In this document: one piece after another, positions 44,444 to 53,214 of the stretch
How the letters are laid out: each line of letters opens with the position of its first letter
Position numbering within the stretch: position 1 is the first letter of the stretch
Source of the DNA: Haloarcula rubra
GTDB taxonomy: Archaea > Halobacteriota > Halobacteria > Halobacteriales > Haloarculaceae
NCBI RefSeq assembly: GCF_019599465.1
Contig: NZ_RKLR01000011.1
Coordinates: 1-64,000, forward strand
Length of the DNA: 64,000 bases
Reading direction: 5' to 3'
Program-made: the position numbers and the translations under genes
Notes under the pieces: model-generated
Seen by the model: only the letters and a program-made list of their open reading frames with translations
What the model was told of the DNA's origin: nothing
Database searches by the model: none

Positions 44444-45337
44444 ATGGATGATGCGACCCGACAGGACAGTTGTGCCGGACAGAACCCAGAGACTGACGAC
44501 GCGGCGCTGGCCGACCAGTTCGACATTGACAGCGGCCAGTCTGAGCTGGATACTGCAAATCTCCAGTCCCTTGTCGACCAGCTAGAGGAGTCGGTCTCTC
44601 CCCTCGTTTCGAGTGTTCTTGAGGAATTGGTCGCGACCGTCGACCACTTGCAGACGCGGGTCGCTGATCTCGAAGCAGACCTCGACCGCACGCACGATGT
44701 CGCGACCACGGCGGTCGGCGACGCCGCCGAAAACACGAGCCGTCTCGACAACGTCGAAGCCCAACAAGAACAGACGCATGAGGTTGCCAAGAGTGCGATC
44801 GCGAAAGCCCAACAACTCGACGCTGATGCCGACCACCAGGCAGACGCCGAGACACTCCCCGAGGGCGTCGAGCCCAGTTCCTCACCGCTGGACTTCTTCG
44901 CGAACTGTCGCCAGCAGACACTCAAACAGGTGTTCGTCGAGCAGTCCAACCGGCAGAACACCTATCGAGCGATCGCGGTCGCCAAACGCTGGCCGGAGTT
45001 CGCCACCGAGCGGACCGACGGCAGTGGCGTGTTCCTCACGAAAGACGACGTCGAGGACGCGTTGCTTGCCGAACTTGGGAGGACGCCCCATCGCCAGACG
45101 ATCGCCCGGGTGTGGGACACACTGCAGGAACTCGGCGGGACGGACCTCGTCCAGAAGACACGACAGGTCGGCCGTCGACAGACCCAGACCGAGATCCTGG
45201 CGATGGACATCGAGACTGCTGAGGGCTTGCTGGAGCAACGCTACGTCGGGTTGGACTTGCTGACTGGCAGTGCGGGCAAAGTGACGACGGGTGGCGTCAC
45301 ACCTGTTGTGACCGGGGGTGGTGGGGCTACGGTGTGA
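44444..45337 (+). CDS. Coiled-coil plasmid protein with winged-helix-like C-terminal region
   Basis: A 297-residue acidic protein. Residues about 35-130 are a long coiled coil (LQSLVDQLEESVSPLVSSVL, DHLQTRVADLEADLDRTHDV). Residues about 155-265 look like a DNA-binding helical domain (NRQNTYRAIAVAKRWPEFAT, DDVEDALLAELGRTPHRQTI, RVWDTLQELGG). The tail is Gly/Thr-rich. Coiled coil plus DNA-binding domain fits a plasmid maintenance or replication accessory factor, an inference only. The ATG at 44444 starts MDDATRQDS. Confidence 0.6.
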   Translation: MDDATRQDSCAGQNPETDDAALADQFDIDSGQSELDTANLQSLVDQLEESVSPLVSSVLEELVATVDHLQTRVADLEADLDRTHDVATTAVGDAAENTSRLDNVEAQQEQTHEVAKSAIAKAQQLDADADHQADAETLPEGVEPSSSPLDFFANCRQQTLKQVFVEQSNRQNTYRAIAVAKRWPEFATERTDGSGVFLTKDDVEDALLAELGRTPHRQTIARVWDTLQELGGTDLVQKTRQVGRRQTQTEILAMDIETAEGLLEQRYVGLDLLTGSAGKVTTGGVTPVVTGGGGATV

Positions 45338-45581
45338 CGCCGGCGTACTGAGACACGTTTCGGCTAACAAGTGGCTGTGGGGACGCGACAGCACGTGTCC
45401 TGCTGTCGTCGACACCGCTGTGCGCTAGCTGCAGGGCTGGACAGGACCCCCTCTGGTTCAGAGATAGAGCGAGTGTTCGTAACAAGAGCGACCCAGTGGG
45501 TGCGGTCGACGGCGTCACAACAGGTGTGACAGATCGCGAAGAGTGTGGCAGCGAATCGTCCGCAATCCCCAGCGGCATTGT

Positions 45582-45624
45582 GCTAACCAACATACCGTCA
45601 GATTTGCCGCCCCTGTTGGTTAGC
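45582..45624. repeat. TAACCAACA inverted repeat, copy 4
   Basis: GCTAACCAACA (45582-45592) and TGTTGGTTAGC (45614-45624): perfect 11-base arms, 21-base spacer. It lies 14 bases upstream of leader element copy 8. The bases 45338-45581 hold nothing else but a degenerate leader-like stretch (CCCAGTGGGTGCGG, about 45491-45504). Confidence 0.85.
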
Positions 45625-45638
45625 TAGCTCCCTCCAGA

Positions 45639-45670
45639 TTTTGTGCTCTCCTTCGAAGACTGGAGGCACT
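45639..45670 (+). promoter_or_regulatory. T-run/GC-stem leader element, copy 8
   Basis: TTTTGTGCTCTCC, then TTCGAAGACT, then GGAGGCACTCC. GTGC-CTCC pairs with GGAG-GCAC. Four bases separate it from the ATG at 45675. Confidence 0.6.
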
Positions 45671-45674
45671 CCTA

Positions 45675-45914
45675 ATGAACAACCACCAAGACGTCAGCTT
45701 CGAGCAGTACGCGTTCGACGACGGCGACCGAGTACACGTTGACTGGTCCGAGGGTATCGGCCCACTCGACGCGTTCGTTGGCACCGTCACCGGAATCTCA
45801 CGAAGCGCCGGCGACGTGATTGTCGCCGTCGAGGCCGATGCCGGCCAGTATCCTGACGGGTCGATCTACGGCGGCACCCACGACTGTGCGCCCGAGTGGG
45901 TCACGCCGCTTTAG
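45675..45914 (+). CDS. Small hypothetical beta-rich protein
   Basis: A 79-residue acidic protein with alternating strands: DDGDRVHVDWSEGIGPLDAF, VGTVTGISRSAGDVIVAVEA, GGTHDCAPEWVTPL. An SH3-like small barrel is plausible. It starts four bases after a leader element. The function is unknown. Confidence 0.6.
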   Translation: MNNHQDVSFEQYAFDDGDRVHVDWSEGIGPLDAFVGTVTGISRSAGDVIVAVEADAGQYPDGSIYGGTHDCAPEWVTPL

Positions 45915-46059
45915 CTGTGGTAGCAGAGGTTTCCATACATTCGCAGTCATGGGTATCTCTGACTGACAGGTTGGCCGTAATTCCAGACGAATGGGCGACG
46001 CCAAGTGTCTGTACGGTGGCTCCGGAGGAGCTTTTGTCCGGAGAACTGATAGGGCAGGT

Positions 46060-46536
46060 ATGCACCCGAGTGCCGAGCAGTTCGTCAATCGAGCCCGCGA
46101 CCAGTACGGCGTCGAGATCGACGCCCACGAGTTTCCCGAGGGAACGAAGACGGCCGCCGACGCAGCCGATGCGGTCGGCTGCGAGCTCGCCCAGATCGCC
46201 AGCAGTATCGTCATGTCCGTTGACGACGACCTAGTGGTGGTCGTGACCAGTGGCGCCAACCGCGTGAGCGAGTCGAAAGTTGCCGCCCATTTTGACGTCC
46301 CGGAGGAGCCGGTATCGATGGCCGACGCTGGGCAGGTCAAAGAACGGATCGGCTGGTCAATTGGCGGCGTCCCACCGATCTGTCACGACGCCGCGGTTCC
46401 CGTCCTGTTTGATGAGACTCTAACGAAGTTCGACACCGTCTGGGCGGCGGCCGGCACACCCGAGGCGGTCTTTCCGATCACACCGTCTCGCATTCGGGAG
46501 CTGTCGGAGGCGACGGTGCTGGACGTCGCCGAGTAA
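46060..46536 (+). CDS. YbaK/ProX-type aminoacyl-tRNA deacylase
   Basis: A 158-residue protein of the YbaK/EbsC group, which hydrolyses mischarged aminoacyl-tRNAs. Features: KTAADAADAVGCELAQIASS, VVVVTSGANRVSESKVAAHF, the loop IGWSIGGVPPICHD and DTVWAAAGTPEAVFPI. The ATG at 46060 (MHPSAEQFVNRARDQYG) gives the family's usual N-terminus. It appears to be a stand-alone gene. Confidence 0.88.
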   Translation: MHPSAEQFVNRARDQYGVEIDAHEFPEGTKTAADAADAVGCELAQIASSIVMSVDDDLVVVVTSGANRVSESKVAAHFDVPEEPVSMADAGQVKERIGWSIGGVPPICHDAAVPVLFDETLTKFDTVWAAAGTPEAVFPITPSRIRELSEATVLDVAE

Positions 46537-46694
46537 TCCCCGGAGCACGACGATAGTACCGATAGCATGCACATCGGCATGTTTCAACTTTAATTACGGC
46601 CGACCCAGTGGCAAGTTGGTTCTCGATGTCGATTGTGCCGGTTAACGGGGCTCTCAAACCGGGTTACGAGATGGGTAAACAGCCCGCAGACACA

Positions 46695-46846
46695 CCGGGT
46701 TTCCGGTGAACTATCGCTTGGGGCTGGCGGTCGGGAATGAGCGCTGGAAGAACGGGGTGCGGTAGGCGTGGGACTGACGGACTGGGCTGAGAAGGGGTTT
46801 CCTTGGTGTGGCATAGCCAGCGGCATAAGCCGCTTCTGAGCGGCTG
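46695..46846 (+). repeat. 152-bp conserved non-coding repeat, copy A
   Basis: It aligns without gaps to 47609-47760, about 84 % identical by hand count. A central block (GGCGTGGGACTGAC, GGGCTGAGAA, GGTTTCCTTGGTGTG) is nearly unchanged. The end can fold as AGCCGC-6-GCGGCT in both copies, with differences confined mostly to the loop. Frames across it are not convincing proteins. Confidence 0.8.
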
Positions 46847-46961
46847 TAATAGTGACTGGAGCTGCAGACTTAGTCTCCGATGAGCAACATAGCTTCAGCA
46901 TCGAAAACATTTCGAGGGGTGGCGATAGCGTTTTCTGTGAGTACGATAGATGTACGCCTGT

Positions 46962-47237
46962 ATGTCGGAAGCGGACTCAAACAACGGCGACCCCGAGATT
47001 GACCGGATCAACCTCCGCATCGCACGGTCGTTCCTTGACGTCGTCGACGAGACGTGGCGAGAACGGGGCTTCAACAGCCGCAGCGAGTTCATCCGGTTCG
47101 CACTACGTGACGCCGTAAACCACCCGGAAGGCGCGGGCGTTTGGAAGGATCTCGCGATTAGCGAAGCGCAGTTCGACGAGGGGGACGGCATATCGAGCGA
47201 CGAGATTCGAGCACAGTATGGATCCGACAGCGAGTGA
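46962..47237 (+). CDS. Ribbon-helix-helix antitoxin
   Basis: A 91-residue protein: acidic start, then the RHH core DRINLRIARSFLDVVDETWR and NSRSEFIRFALRDAV, and an acidic C-terminal tail suited to wrapping a toxin (ISEAQFDEGDGISSDEIRAQ). The toxin gene starts within its last 20 bases. It would bind and neutralise the toxin and repress the operon. Confidence 0.85.
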   Translation: MSEADSNNGDPEIDRINLRIARSFLDVVDETWRERGFNSRSEFIRFALRDAVNHPEGAGVWKDLAISEAQFDEGDGISSDEIRAQYGSDSE

Positions 47238-47511
47238 CGAAGGGTGGGACTGGGAATTTTCGCCGCGAGCCGAGACACAGTTCGCGCAGCTCGACTCTGA
47301 CACCCAGCAGCGAATCATCGACAAGTTAGACGACGTGGTGTCTTCAGAGTGGCGCGATCCCGACGAGTTCCTCGAACCGCTGACAAACTCCCCGTTCCAG
47401 AAGTTGCGTGTCGGCGGTTACCGGCTCGGTTGTCGGTTACACCGCGAGTCGACACTGCTCCGGGTCGAGAGTGTTCGAAAGCGCGAAGGCGCATATAAGG
47501 GCGACGACTAA
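47218..47511 (+). CDS. RelE/ParE-superfamily toxin
   Basis: A 97-residue protein with the RelE fold pattern: WEFSPRAETQFAQLDSDTQQ, RIIDKLDDVVSSEWRDPDEF, FQKLRVGGYRLGCRLHREST, LLRVESVRKREGAYKGDD. Such toxins cut mRNA on ribosomes or inhibit gyrase. It overlaps the antitoxin gene by 20 bases. A decayed copy of the same toxin lies at 50359-50640. Confidence 0.85.
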   Translation: MDPTASDEGWDWEFSPRAETQFAQLDSDTQQRIIDKLDDVVSSEWRDPDEFLEPLTNSPFQKLRVGGYRLGCRLHRESTLLRVESVRKREGAYKGDD

Positions 47512-47608
47512 CGGCTCTGGCAAGTTGGCGTTTGGGACCCGGTGCCTGGAGTACTGGATGCTGCGGTCGCTTATCGGGTCGCCGGTCAAAACGGTAAGAT
47601 TGAGAGAT

Positions 47609-47760
47609 ACCGAGTTTCCGGTGGACTGTTGCGTGGGGCTGGCGACCGGGAATGATCGACGCAAGAACGGTGTGCAGTAGGCGTGGGACTGACAGAGTGG
47701 GCTGAGAAAGGGTTTCCTTGGTGTGCCACAGGCAGCGGCGTCAGCCGCCGCCGAGCGGCT
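47609..47760 (+). repeat. 152-bp conserved non-coding repeat, copy B
   Basis: Second copy of the repeat at 46695-46846, in the same orientation. The two copies bracket the toxin-antitoxin pair. Confidence 0.8.
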
Positions 47761-48638
47761 CTCCCAGTTGGTTGGTGGCCGGGTGGGTCTACAGTGGTGT
47801 TCACAGGGGTTCAGGCAGCCGAACATGACAAAGTCGAGTACCCCTACACGTGGGATTACAATTGGTTGCAGTATTGTGACTACGATTGGCCATTCATGTG
47901 GAGAGATTGTTTGAGGTAGGAGTGGACGCAGTCTTACGGGGCGGCTTGACGGCACTAACAACGGTACGCCTGAAATGACACCTGATTGTGACCGGTAAAT
48001 CACCACAACAGCAACGACGACATCGACGTCGATCCAGCACAACTTGAAAGCCCCAAGCCGCTGGCGGCCGCTCAGCGACATATCCTCACTGCGTTCGGAT
48101 AGGGGTCGCTGAGGCGACCAAGGCAAGCGCCAGCGGCGTGCCCCTTTCAGTCCCGCCAGTACAGCAGGAACCCTCGGGACCGCCCTCCCTCGCCGGAACG
48201 AGGACGCTCGCTGACTCACGACAGCGTCGTTCGTCGGCGCGGCCGCAAGTGGCCGCGCACCGCTCGCTGTGGTCCGGGCTGCTCACTCCGTTGCGCTGCC
48301 GGGCTTTCACCCATCCGGCACTCGGTCGGTCCCTCGGGATGCTCACCACAACTGCAACCGCACACGAGGTCCCCGCCGCTGGGGGTGGCACCCCGACTAG
48401 CCTTTATATACTATTCTGGCCGGAAACGACACCCTGGAATCAGGCAATAGAGACCTACTATACCGAATCTAATACAGTTAAACCAAATATATTTAGTCGT
48501 TGGTTTTAAGTAAGTGGCACCCATGGCCTTATGTACGGAAAGGCACGACACGCGGCGCTCTCGAAGCCGTTTTGCGCTGTAGGAAAACCGGGTGTAGCAG
48601 CACCCGGCAAGTGTCTTCCCGTGGACTACGGTAAGACA
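47761..48638. other. Long non-coding stretch with nested inverted repeats and promoter-like ends
   Basis: No gene is supported. GCCGCTGGCG (48057-48066) pairs with 48128-48137, CTCAGCGAC (48071-48079) with 48105-48113, and TATCC (48081-48085) with 48097-48101, giving one long nested stem-loop. TATA-like elements lie at 48403-48410 and 48486-48496, and a 7-pair hairpin (CCGGGTG/CACCCGG) at 48588-48607. Confidence 0.5.
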
Positions 48639-49685
48639 ATGTACGATAACGACTCCGCCGGTAAGAAAGCATCGTCCGATTTCGACCAGACGGTCCTCCT
48701 TAGTGACCACGTCGAGGGAGCCGAGCATATGCTCGACGCCGTCGCCGAAACCGCAAACGGCGACGAACTCGATTACCGCCCTAACCGTGGCCACGACTCG
48801 CGCGGGAACTACTACGAACGCCAGACGGATTACGACTGGACCCGCTCGACCGATGTCGGCCCGAACCGTCGGTTTGGCGAGACGCTCGCCCAGCAAGAGG
48901 AACGCCACGGCCGCGAAGCCGAACAGGCCCGGCACGCCGAGACGGCACGCGATGCCCACACGGACGACGCCGACCGTGAAGCGTCGGCCCGCCAGCTCAC
49001 GACGAGCGAGACCGAGCGAGCCGACGGCTTCGAAGCCGAAGCCGACCCACGGGCTGACATGGACACCGCGACGCTGGCCGACGTGAATCAGGACGCTGTC
49101 CGCGTGAGTGATGAGACGGGTATCTCTCGGGCCGCCGCAAGTCGACTCGTGGCCGACCACGCCGCAGATGGCGGGTCGGTGTTCGACGGCGTGTTTGGCG
49201 CACTCCTCAGTGCGCGGGCCGCGATGAACACGCCGGTCCCGGTTGCGGACGTGAACCCCTACGCCTACGAGACCACCATCGAGGGGACGGTCACCCACCT
49301 TATCGAGGACCCGGACGCCCCGAACCAGTATCAGGTGGCATACGTCGAGGACGACGACGGCGACACGGCGAAAGTCACGGTCTGGGTCAAATCCGTCCAC
49401 GGTGGCCGGATGGTGCGCACGCTCCACGAAGGCGACCGCGTGCGTATCTGTGGCGGCAAGCCCGACGAGTACAACGGGCTCACGACTGTCTCGGTCACGA
49501 GCGACACCACCATGTGCATTCTCGACCGCGGCGACGGGCCCGCTCCAACCGGTGACTGTCGGGCCTCGTTCGGCTGTGCCGGTGACAGTCCCCGGCTGGC
49601 CCCGTGGGATGCCGAGTCAGATACCCACGCATGGGCGAACCAGATGGATATGGATATGGCCGTTGCGGTGACGCTCGGCGACTAG
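48639..49685 (+). CDS. OB-fold nucleic-acid-binding protein
   Basis: The 348-residue version starts at ATG 48639 (MYDNDSAGKKASSDFDQ). Residues about 1-140 are very acidic, charged and probably disordered or helical. An SAP/UBA-like helical part follows (LADVNQDAVRVSDETGISRA, AASRLVADHAADGG). An OB fold covers about 210-300 (ETTIEGTVTHLIEDPDAPNQ, AKVTVWVKSVHGGRMV, HEGDRVRICGGKPDEYNGLT). It is related to haloarchaeal plasmid DNA-binding proteins of the SSB/RPA kind. An in-frame ATG at 48531 would add 36 non-acidic residues over a hairpin, so the later start is preferred. Confidence 0.75.
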   Translation: MYDNDSAGKKASSDFDQTVLLSDHVEGAEHMLDAVAETANGDELDYRPNRGHDSRGNYYERQTDYDWTRSTDVGPNRRFGETLAQQEERHGREAEQARHAETARDAHTDDADREASARQLTTSETERADGFEAEADPRADMDTATLADVNQDAVRVSDETGISRAAASRLVADHAADGGSVFDGVFGALLSARAAMNTPVPVADVNPYAYETTIEGTVTHLIEDPDAPNQYQVAYVEDDDGDTAKVTVWVKSVHGGRMVRTLHEGDRVRICGGKPDEYNGLTTVSVTSDTTMCILDRGDGPAPTGDCRASFGCAGDSPRLAPWDAESDTHAWANQMDMDMAVAVTLGD

Positions 49686-50171
49686 GCCGGTCCCAGCCGG
49701 TCAGTCGACCGGCGCCGTCTCGTCGGGGTAGGCCCCCGTCGGCGCGCAGCCACCTCGTGCACGCGGCCTCGTCGCCGCCCATCGGCACACCAGGGCGGCG
49801 ACGAGCCAACCGCGCGCACGGACTGGGACGGGGTACTGCTCAACGCGTCGCGTTGGTCAGTCGAACCGAGTGTCCAAGATACTCGGTATCCCGGGTGGTG
49901 CGCTCGCGTGGGCCAGCCGGCCTGGGTGTCGACAGTGTGGGCAAATCGTGTGTGGCCGCACGCGGCGCCGCCGGCTGACTCACTCCGTTCGTCTGCCGGG
50001 CCCTCGTTCGCTGTCGCTCACGAGGACGACGGAGCGCTGCGCTCGGCGCAACCGCGCGCCTCGCGTCGGTCCACCGCGCCTGCAGTCGCGGGCGCGGTCC
50101 CCGCAGACAGTATCCACGAGTGGACGACTTGCGCTCAGCTGCGACGACCCCGAAAGCGGAGGGACGAGTCT
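49686..50171. other. GC-rich non-coding stretch
   Basis: Frames here are open only because of high GC; they are Arg/Pro/Ser-rich and unlike haloarchaeal proteins. Parts (CACTCCGTT, CTGCCGGGC) recur near 48285-48305. No gene is supported. Confidence 0.4.
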
Positions 50172-50212
50172 CTAACCAACATCGGGGGTATCCGAGCCCG
50201 ATTGTTGGTTAG
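50172..50212. repeat. TAACCAACA inverted repeat, copy 5
   Basis: CTAACCAACA (50172-50181) and TGTTGGTTAG (50203-50212): perfect 10-base arms, spacer 21. Inside, TCGGG and CCCGA can extend the stem with one offset base. Confidence 0.85.
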
Positions 50213-50358
50213 CTCTATGAGACGACTTAGGCCTATGCGGGCGTAACGCATTGTCCTGCGTTTTCTCGTGGAGGATGGACGCAAACCGCTGCAAGTGAGC
50301 AAGACGTTCGGTCCGATACTGCAGAATTGGTTTCGCGAGAGGGCGTTGTTGAGATAAT

Positions 50359-50640
50359 GGACCAGGGCGAGGATGACGAGTAGTGGTGACTGGATTTCAA
50401 AGGTTATGTCAGGTTGTCTCGAAACTCGACGAATTCGGCGGCTCTGAGTGGCGAGATCCGGACGATTTCCTTACACCACTGCCCGGTAGTCCATTCTCGA
50501 AACTTCGGATCGGATAGTACCGACTCGCCTGTCTCCTCGATCACGGTTGGTCCTTGAGGTCCATCGGAGTGAACATCGGGGCGGTGCCTACACCGCCGCC
50601 GACTGAGGAGAGTCGAGAGTATTGACGTGTTCGAGACGTC
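50359..50640 (+). pseudogene. Decayed RelE-type toxin gene
   Basis: Codons from 50422 read KLDEFGGSEWRDPDDFLTPL, then PGSPFSKLRIG, TAG (50515-50517) and YRLACLLDHG. They align with KLDDVVSSEWRDPDEFLEPL and FQKLRVGGYRLGC of the intact toxin at 47218. An earlier frame at 50359 (MDQGEDDE) may be its old start. A stop and frame changes make it non-functional. No antitoxin frame survives upstream. Confidence 0.65.
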
Positions 50641-50769
50641 GGTACGCCAGTGAGCGCTTCGTGTCATAGGTGGCTGTGAGAATACACCGTTCTGTAGATG
50701 TGCTAAATCACAAGCAGCTTCACATGACTTACCCGTCTGGCGAGACGACCCAAAGTCAGGCAACTCAGT

Positions 50770-51180
50770 ATGTCTCCAGCAGATTCTTCCCACCAATCGG
50801 ACGACTTCCAGAGTCATCCGCCGATTCCCTGTACTGCGTGTGAGTCTGCGTTCCAGTCGAACGCTATGCCCTCATTCCTACTCCTTGATCAGCTCACAAT
50901 TCCGCTCGTCGGCTGTGATACCCACCTCACACAGTTTACCGATATCTGTGAGTATACAACCGAGAACACCGCAGATCTCCTCGATCATCAACCCGCCGGA
51001 GATCTGGGGTGTCCTAGCTGTCACCTCTCGCCCTACGATCCGAACTACCCCATGATCCCAGTCCAAGATGGTGCAGTTGCTGTTCTTGCGTGTCCGGATC
51101 ATCAGTCAGAAATCGTTGAGCGGTTCCATACCGGACTTAACACGAAACAACAGCTCACAACCTCCCTCAATATGTCATAG
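50770..51180 (+). CDS. Cysteine-rich hypothetical protein
   Basis: A 136-residue protein with Cys/His pairs suggesting zinc binding: CTACESAF near residue 21, GCDTHLTQF near 49, LGCPSCHLSPYDP near 80 and ACPDHQ near 108. It is less acidic than most neighbours. No family recognised; a small zinc-binding regulator is possible. Confidence 0.5.
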   Translation: MSPADSSHQSDDFQSHPPIPCTACESAFQSNAMPSFLLLDQLTIPLVGCDTHLTQFTDICEYTTENTADLLDHQPAGDLGCPSCHLSPYDPNYPMIPVQDGAVAVLACPDHQSEIVERFHTGLNTKQQLTTSLNMS

Positions 51181-51453
51181 GCTCACTCGAGTCTCTTGAT
51201 TGCAATTTTCGGGGTGAGAAATCTGGATACGCTGTTCGGTGTGTCCTTTGTATCTTGCACGCTCGGTTTACCTTTGCAAGAGCTGTCAGAATCAGCGTGC
51301 TAAATGTAGAGGATGAGTTCAGCACGGCACCCTCATTTTTTACGCTGAAGGCAGTGAACCAGTTGCTTAGTAGTTGGTGAACACTTGACAATATCAGATG
51401 ATATTGATGGTTCCGACACATCAATTAATAATACACTCATCCCCTGACCCGTA

Positions 51454-52224
51454 ATGGCAGATAGCTCACATGGGGTGGATGGGGCATCAACCCTGCCGAT
51501 GTCCCGCCGGCAGTTGTTGACTGCACTTGGTGCAGCAGCAATGCCAGCCGCCGCCGGTTGTAGTAGCTCGACGGATGCCTCCGATACCACAGAAACGACC
51601 ACCACGATGCAACAGACCACTACCTCACAGCAGACGGACAGTCAGGCAATCAATTCCCGATTCGGGTATATCGGGACAAGTGACGAGTCGCCACCGGTCG
51701 AACCAGATCACACGATCAGCCTCGAAATTCGGCCACGAGAGAACATCCCGATTCCAGAGTTCTACTTCGAACCCAGCGGGCTCGCCATCGACGTCGGTGA
51801 CACCGTCCGGTTCAACATGGCGACTCCTCACCACAACATCAACGCCTATCACCCAGCATTCGGCTACACACAGCGGGTTCCCTCGGACGTGCCGCCCTAT
51901 TCGTCGCCGATTCTGGCCGCTGGCGACTACTGGCTCTACACGTTCGAAACAGAAGGCGTACACAATATCATGTGTGCTCCCCACGAACTGTTTGGGATGG
52001 TCGGAAGCATCGTCGTCGGGTCGGCCACGGGTCCTGGTGCGAATCCTGTCGGCGAAGCGCCGGCGCCCTCCGAACAGTCTCGCCCACCGGAGTTCACGGC
52101 CGGCCTCGTGCTGAGCGATCCCGCGATGGCACCCGAAAACATCGTCGAGCAGGGCTCGGTCTCCTGGAGCGACCTCGCACCTGAGAGCAAACGACCACTT
52201 CTGACACCGGTCGAAGAAGGCTAA
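51454..52224 (+). CDS. Tat-exported lipoprotein cupredoxin (blue-copper-like)
   Basis: A 256-residue protein. The signal has a twin-arginine (MSRRQLLTALGAAAMPAAAG) followed by a lipobox cysteine in AAGCSSSTD, so it is probably exported folded and lipid-anchored outside the cell. After a Thr/Gln-rich linker comes a cupredoxin domain: GLAIDVGDTVRFNMATPHHN with the first copper histidine region, and the second ligand loop IMCAPHELFGM (Cys, His, Met). It resembles halocyanin-type electron carriers. About 60 extra residues follow the domain. The ATG at 51454 leaves 15 residues before the RR. Confidence 0.88.
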   Translation: MADSSHGVDGASTLPMSRRQLLTALGAAAMPAAAGCSSSTDASDTTETTTTMQQTTTSQQTDSQAINSRFGYIGTSDESPPVEPDHTISLEIRPRENIPIPEFYFEPSGLAIDVGDTVRFNMATPHHNINAYHPAFGYTQRVPSDVPPYSSPILAAGDYWLYTFETEGVHNIMCAPHELFGMVGSIVVGSATGPGANPVGEAPAPSEQSRPPEFTAGLVLSDPAMAPENIVEQGSVSWSDLAPESKRPLLTPVEEG

Positions 52225-52904
52225 CGCGGTAGCCCCTCGATTCTCGACGTTGTCGTACTGGTCGAGACATACACATTCACTGTGGGTCAAACTACACTTT
52301 GTCGGCTCTGTTGAAATTCTAGTAGTTCAACGACCTATCCTGGTGAATTAGCCGGTCGGTAGGACTGCTCACTTAGCTTCTATCGCAACTGGAGATTCCA
52401 CTCAGTACATCGAACAGTAAGATGAGGCGGGAAATTGTATGGTGCACTATGCCACAACCACCCGCCTCAACGAGGAAACACTGGGTTGCTATTTAGACTT
52501 TTTGTGCTGGCCGATTCGAGTTCGCTAAACGAGCATCATCTCTGTGCGAGATATGCGCGCTGTATTCAGCACGACCGCTAAAACCTATCACCAACTGACG
52601 GTTTCAACAAGGTAGTTTAATTCAACGAGACACTCCTCTCTGTCAGTGGTCTGTCTAACAGGTTCGGCAAGCCTGTATTCATTGAGACCAATAGTGTCTC
52701 AGCGTCTCGCGGTGCGTATGAGTTGTTGTGGACGTAACCGGTGTCGGATTGCGGTGGTATGTGCGGTATCCATCCATGCACTGGACCGCAATCCACGTGA
52801 ATCATCAGATGGCCTGAATAAAAAGATTAGTTTGTATCTCGACCAGGGAATCTCATCGAATTTCGCCTTCTCGAATCGAATCCCCATTTAACGGCTGCTT
52901 CGAG
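52225..52904. other. Non-coding region with a possible MITE-like element
   Basis: At about 52306 CTCTGTTGAAA and near 52600 the inverse of TTGTTGAAA give imperfect ends about 300 bases apart. Inside, TGAGGCGGG (52423-52431) pairs with CCCGCCTCA (52461-52469). No transposase frame is left, so a small non-autonomous element or IS relic is possible. The rest, to 52904, shows nothing supported. Confidence 0.35.
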
Positions 52905-53057
52905 CTACTCGGGAATTTCGTATCGACAAAACGCAGTCGCCCCACACGCGTCACACTCGTCAGTCTCTGGAGCGACCGTTGTGCCGCACTGTCGACATTC
53001 GACGACGACAGTCACCTCGCTGTCGAGGAACTGCTCAAGGATTGTGCGGACACTCAT
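52905..53057 (-). CDS. Small zinc-ribbon protein
   Basis: A 50-residue protein: MSVRTILEQFLDSEVTVVVE followed by a zinc ribbon CRQCGTTV..CDACGA. The ATG at 53057 is used, since upstream codons are Arg-rich. Small zinc-finger proteins of this size are frequent and often functional in haloarchaea, but the role of this one is unknown. Confidence 0.65.
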   Translation of the reverse strand: MSVRTILEQFLDSEVTVVVECRQCGTTVAPETDECDACGATAFCRYEIPE

Positions 53058-53214
53058 CCTGGTCTGGAATGTACGGGGCTCAGATGTAACCCTTCCGGAG
53101 ACCGTTTTCGCTCGAAACCGCCAGACATAGCGACAATACACCACCAAACGCTTATTTTCGTGGCCGAATCACACTCTCGTGGAAGGGGAACTGTCACACG
53201 CTCCTTCCGTTTCC

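Noticed and set aside
46590-46910. Minus-strand frame over repeat copy A that resembles one over copy B
   Set aside because: Similarity is explained by the DNA repeat; the peptide is Ser/Pro/Arg-rich and not acidic. Kept as a non-coding repeat.
47683-47919. 78-codon frame with an aromatic-rich end (EYPYTWDYNWLQYCDYDWPF)
   Set aside because: It begins inside the non-coding repeat copy B, and the same frame is not open in copy A.
49686-50171. Long open frames on both strands in GC-rich DNA
   Set aside because: Arg/Pro/Ser-rich shadow frames caused by few stop codons at high GC.
53150-53214. Possible tenth T-run/GC-stem leader before the zinc-binding protein at 53215
   Set aside because: It has a T-run and a GGAAGG/CCTTCC stem, but the GTGC and GAG..GGGTGC core is missing.
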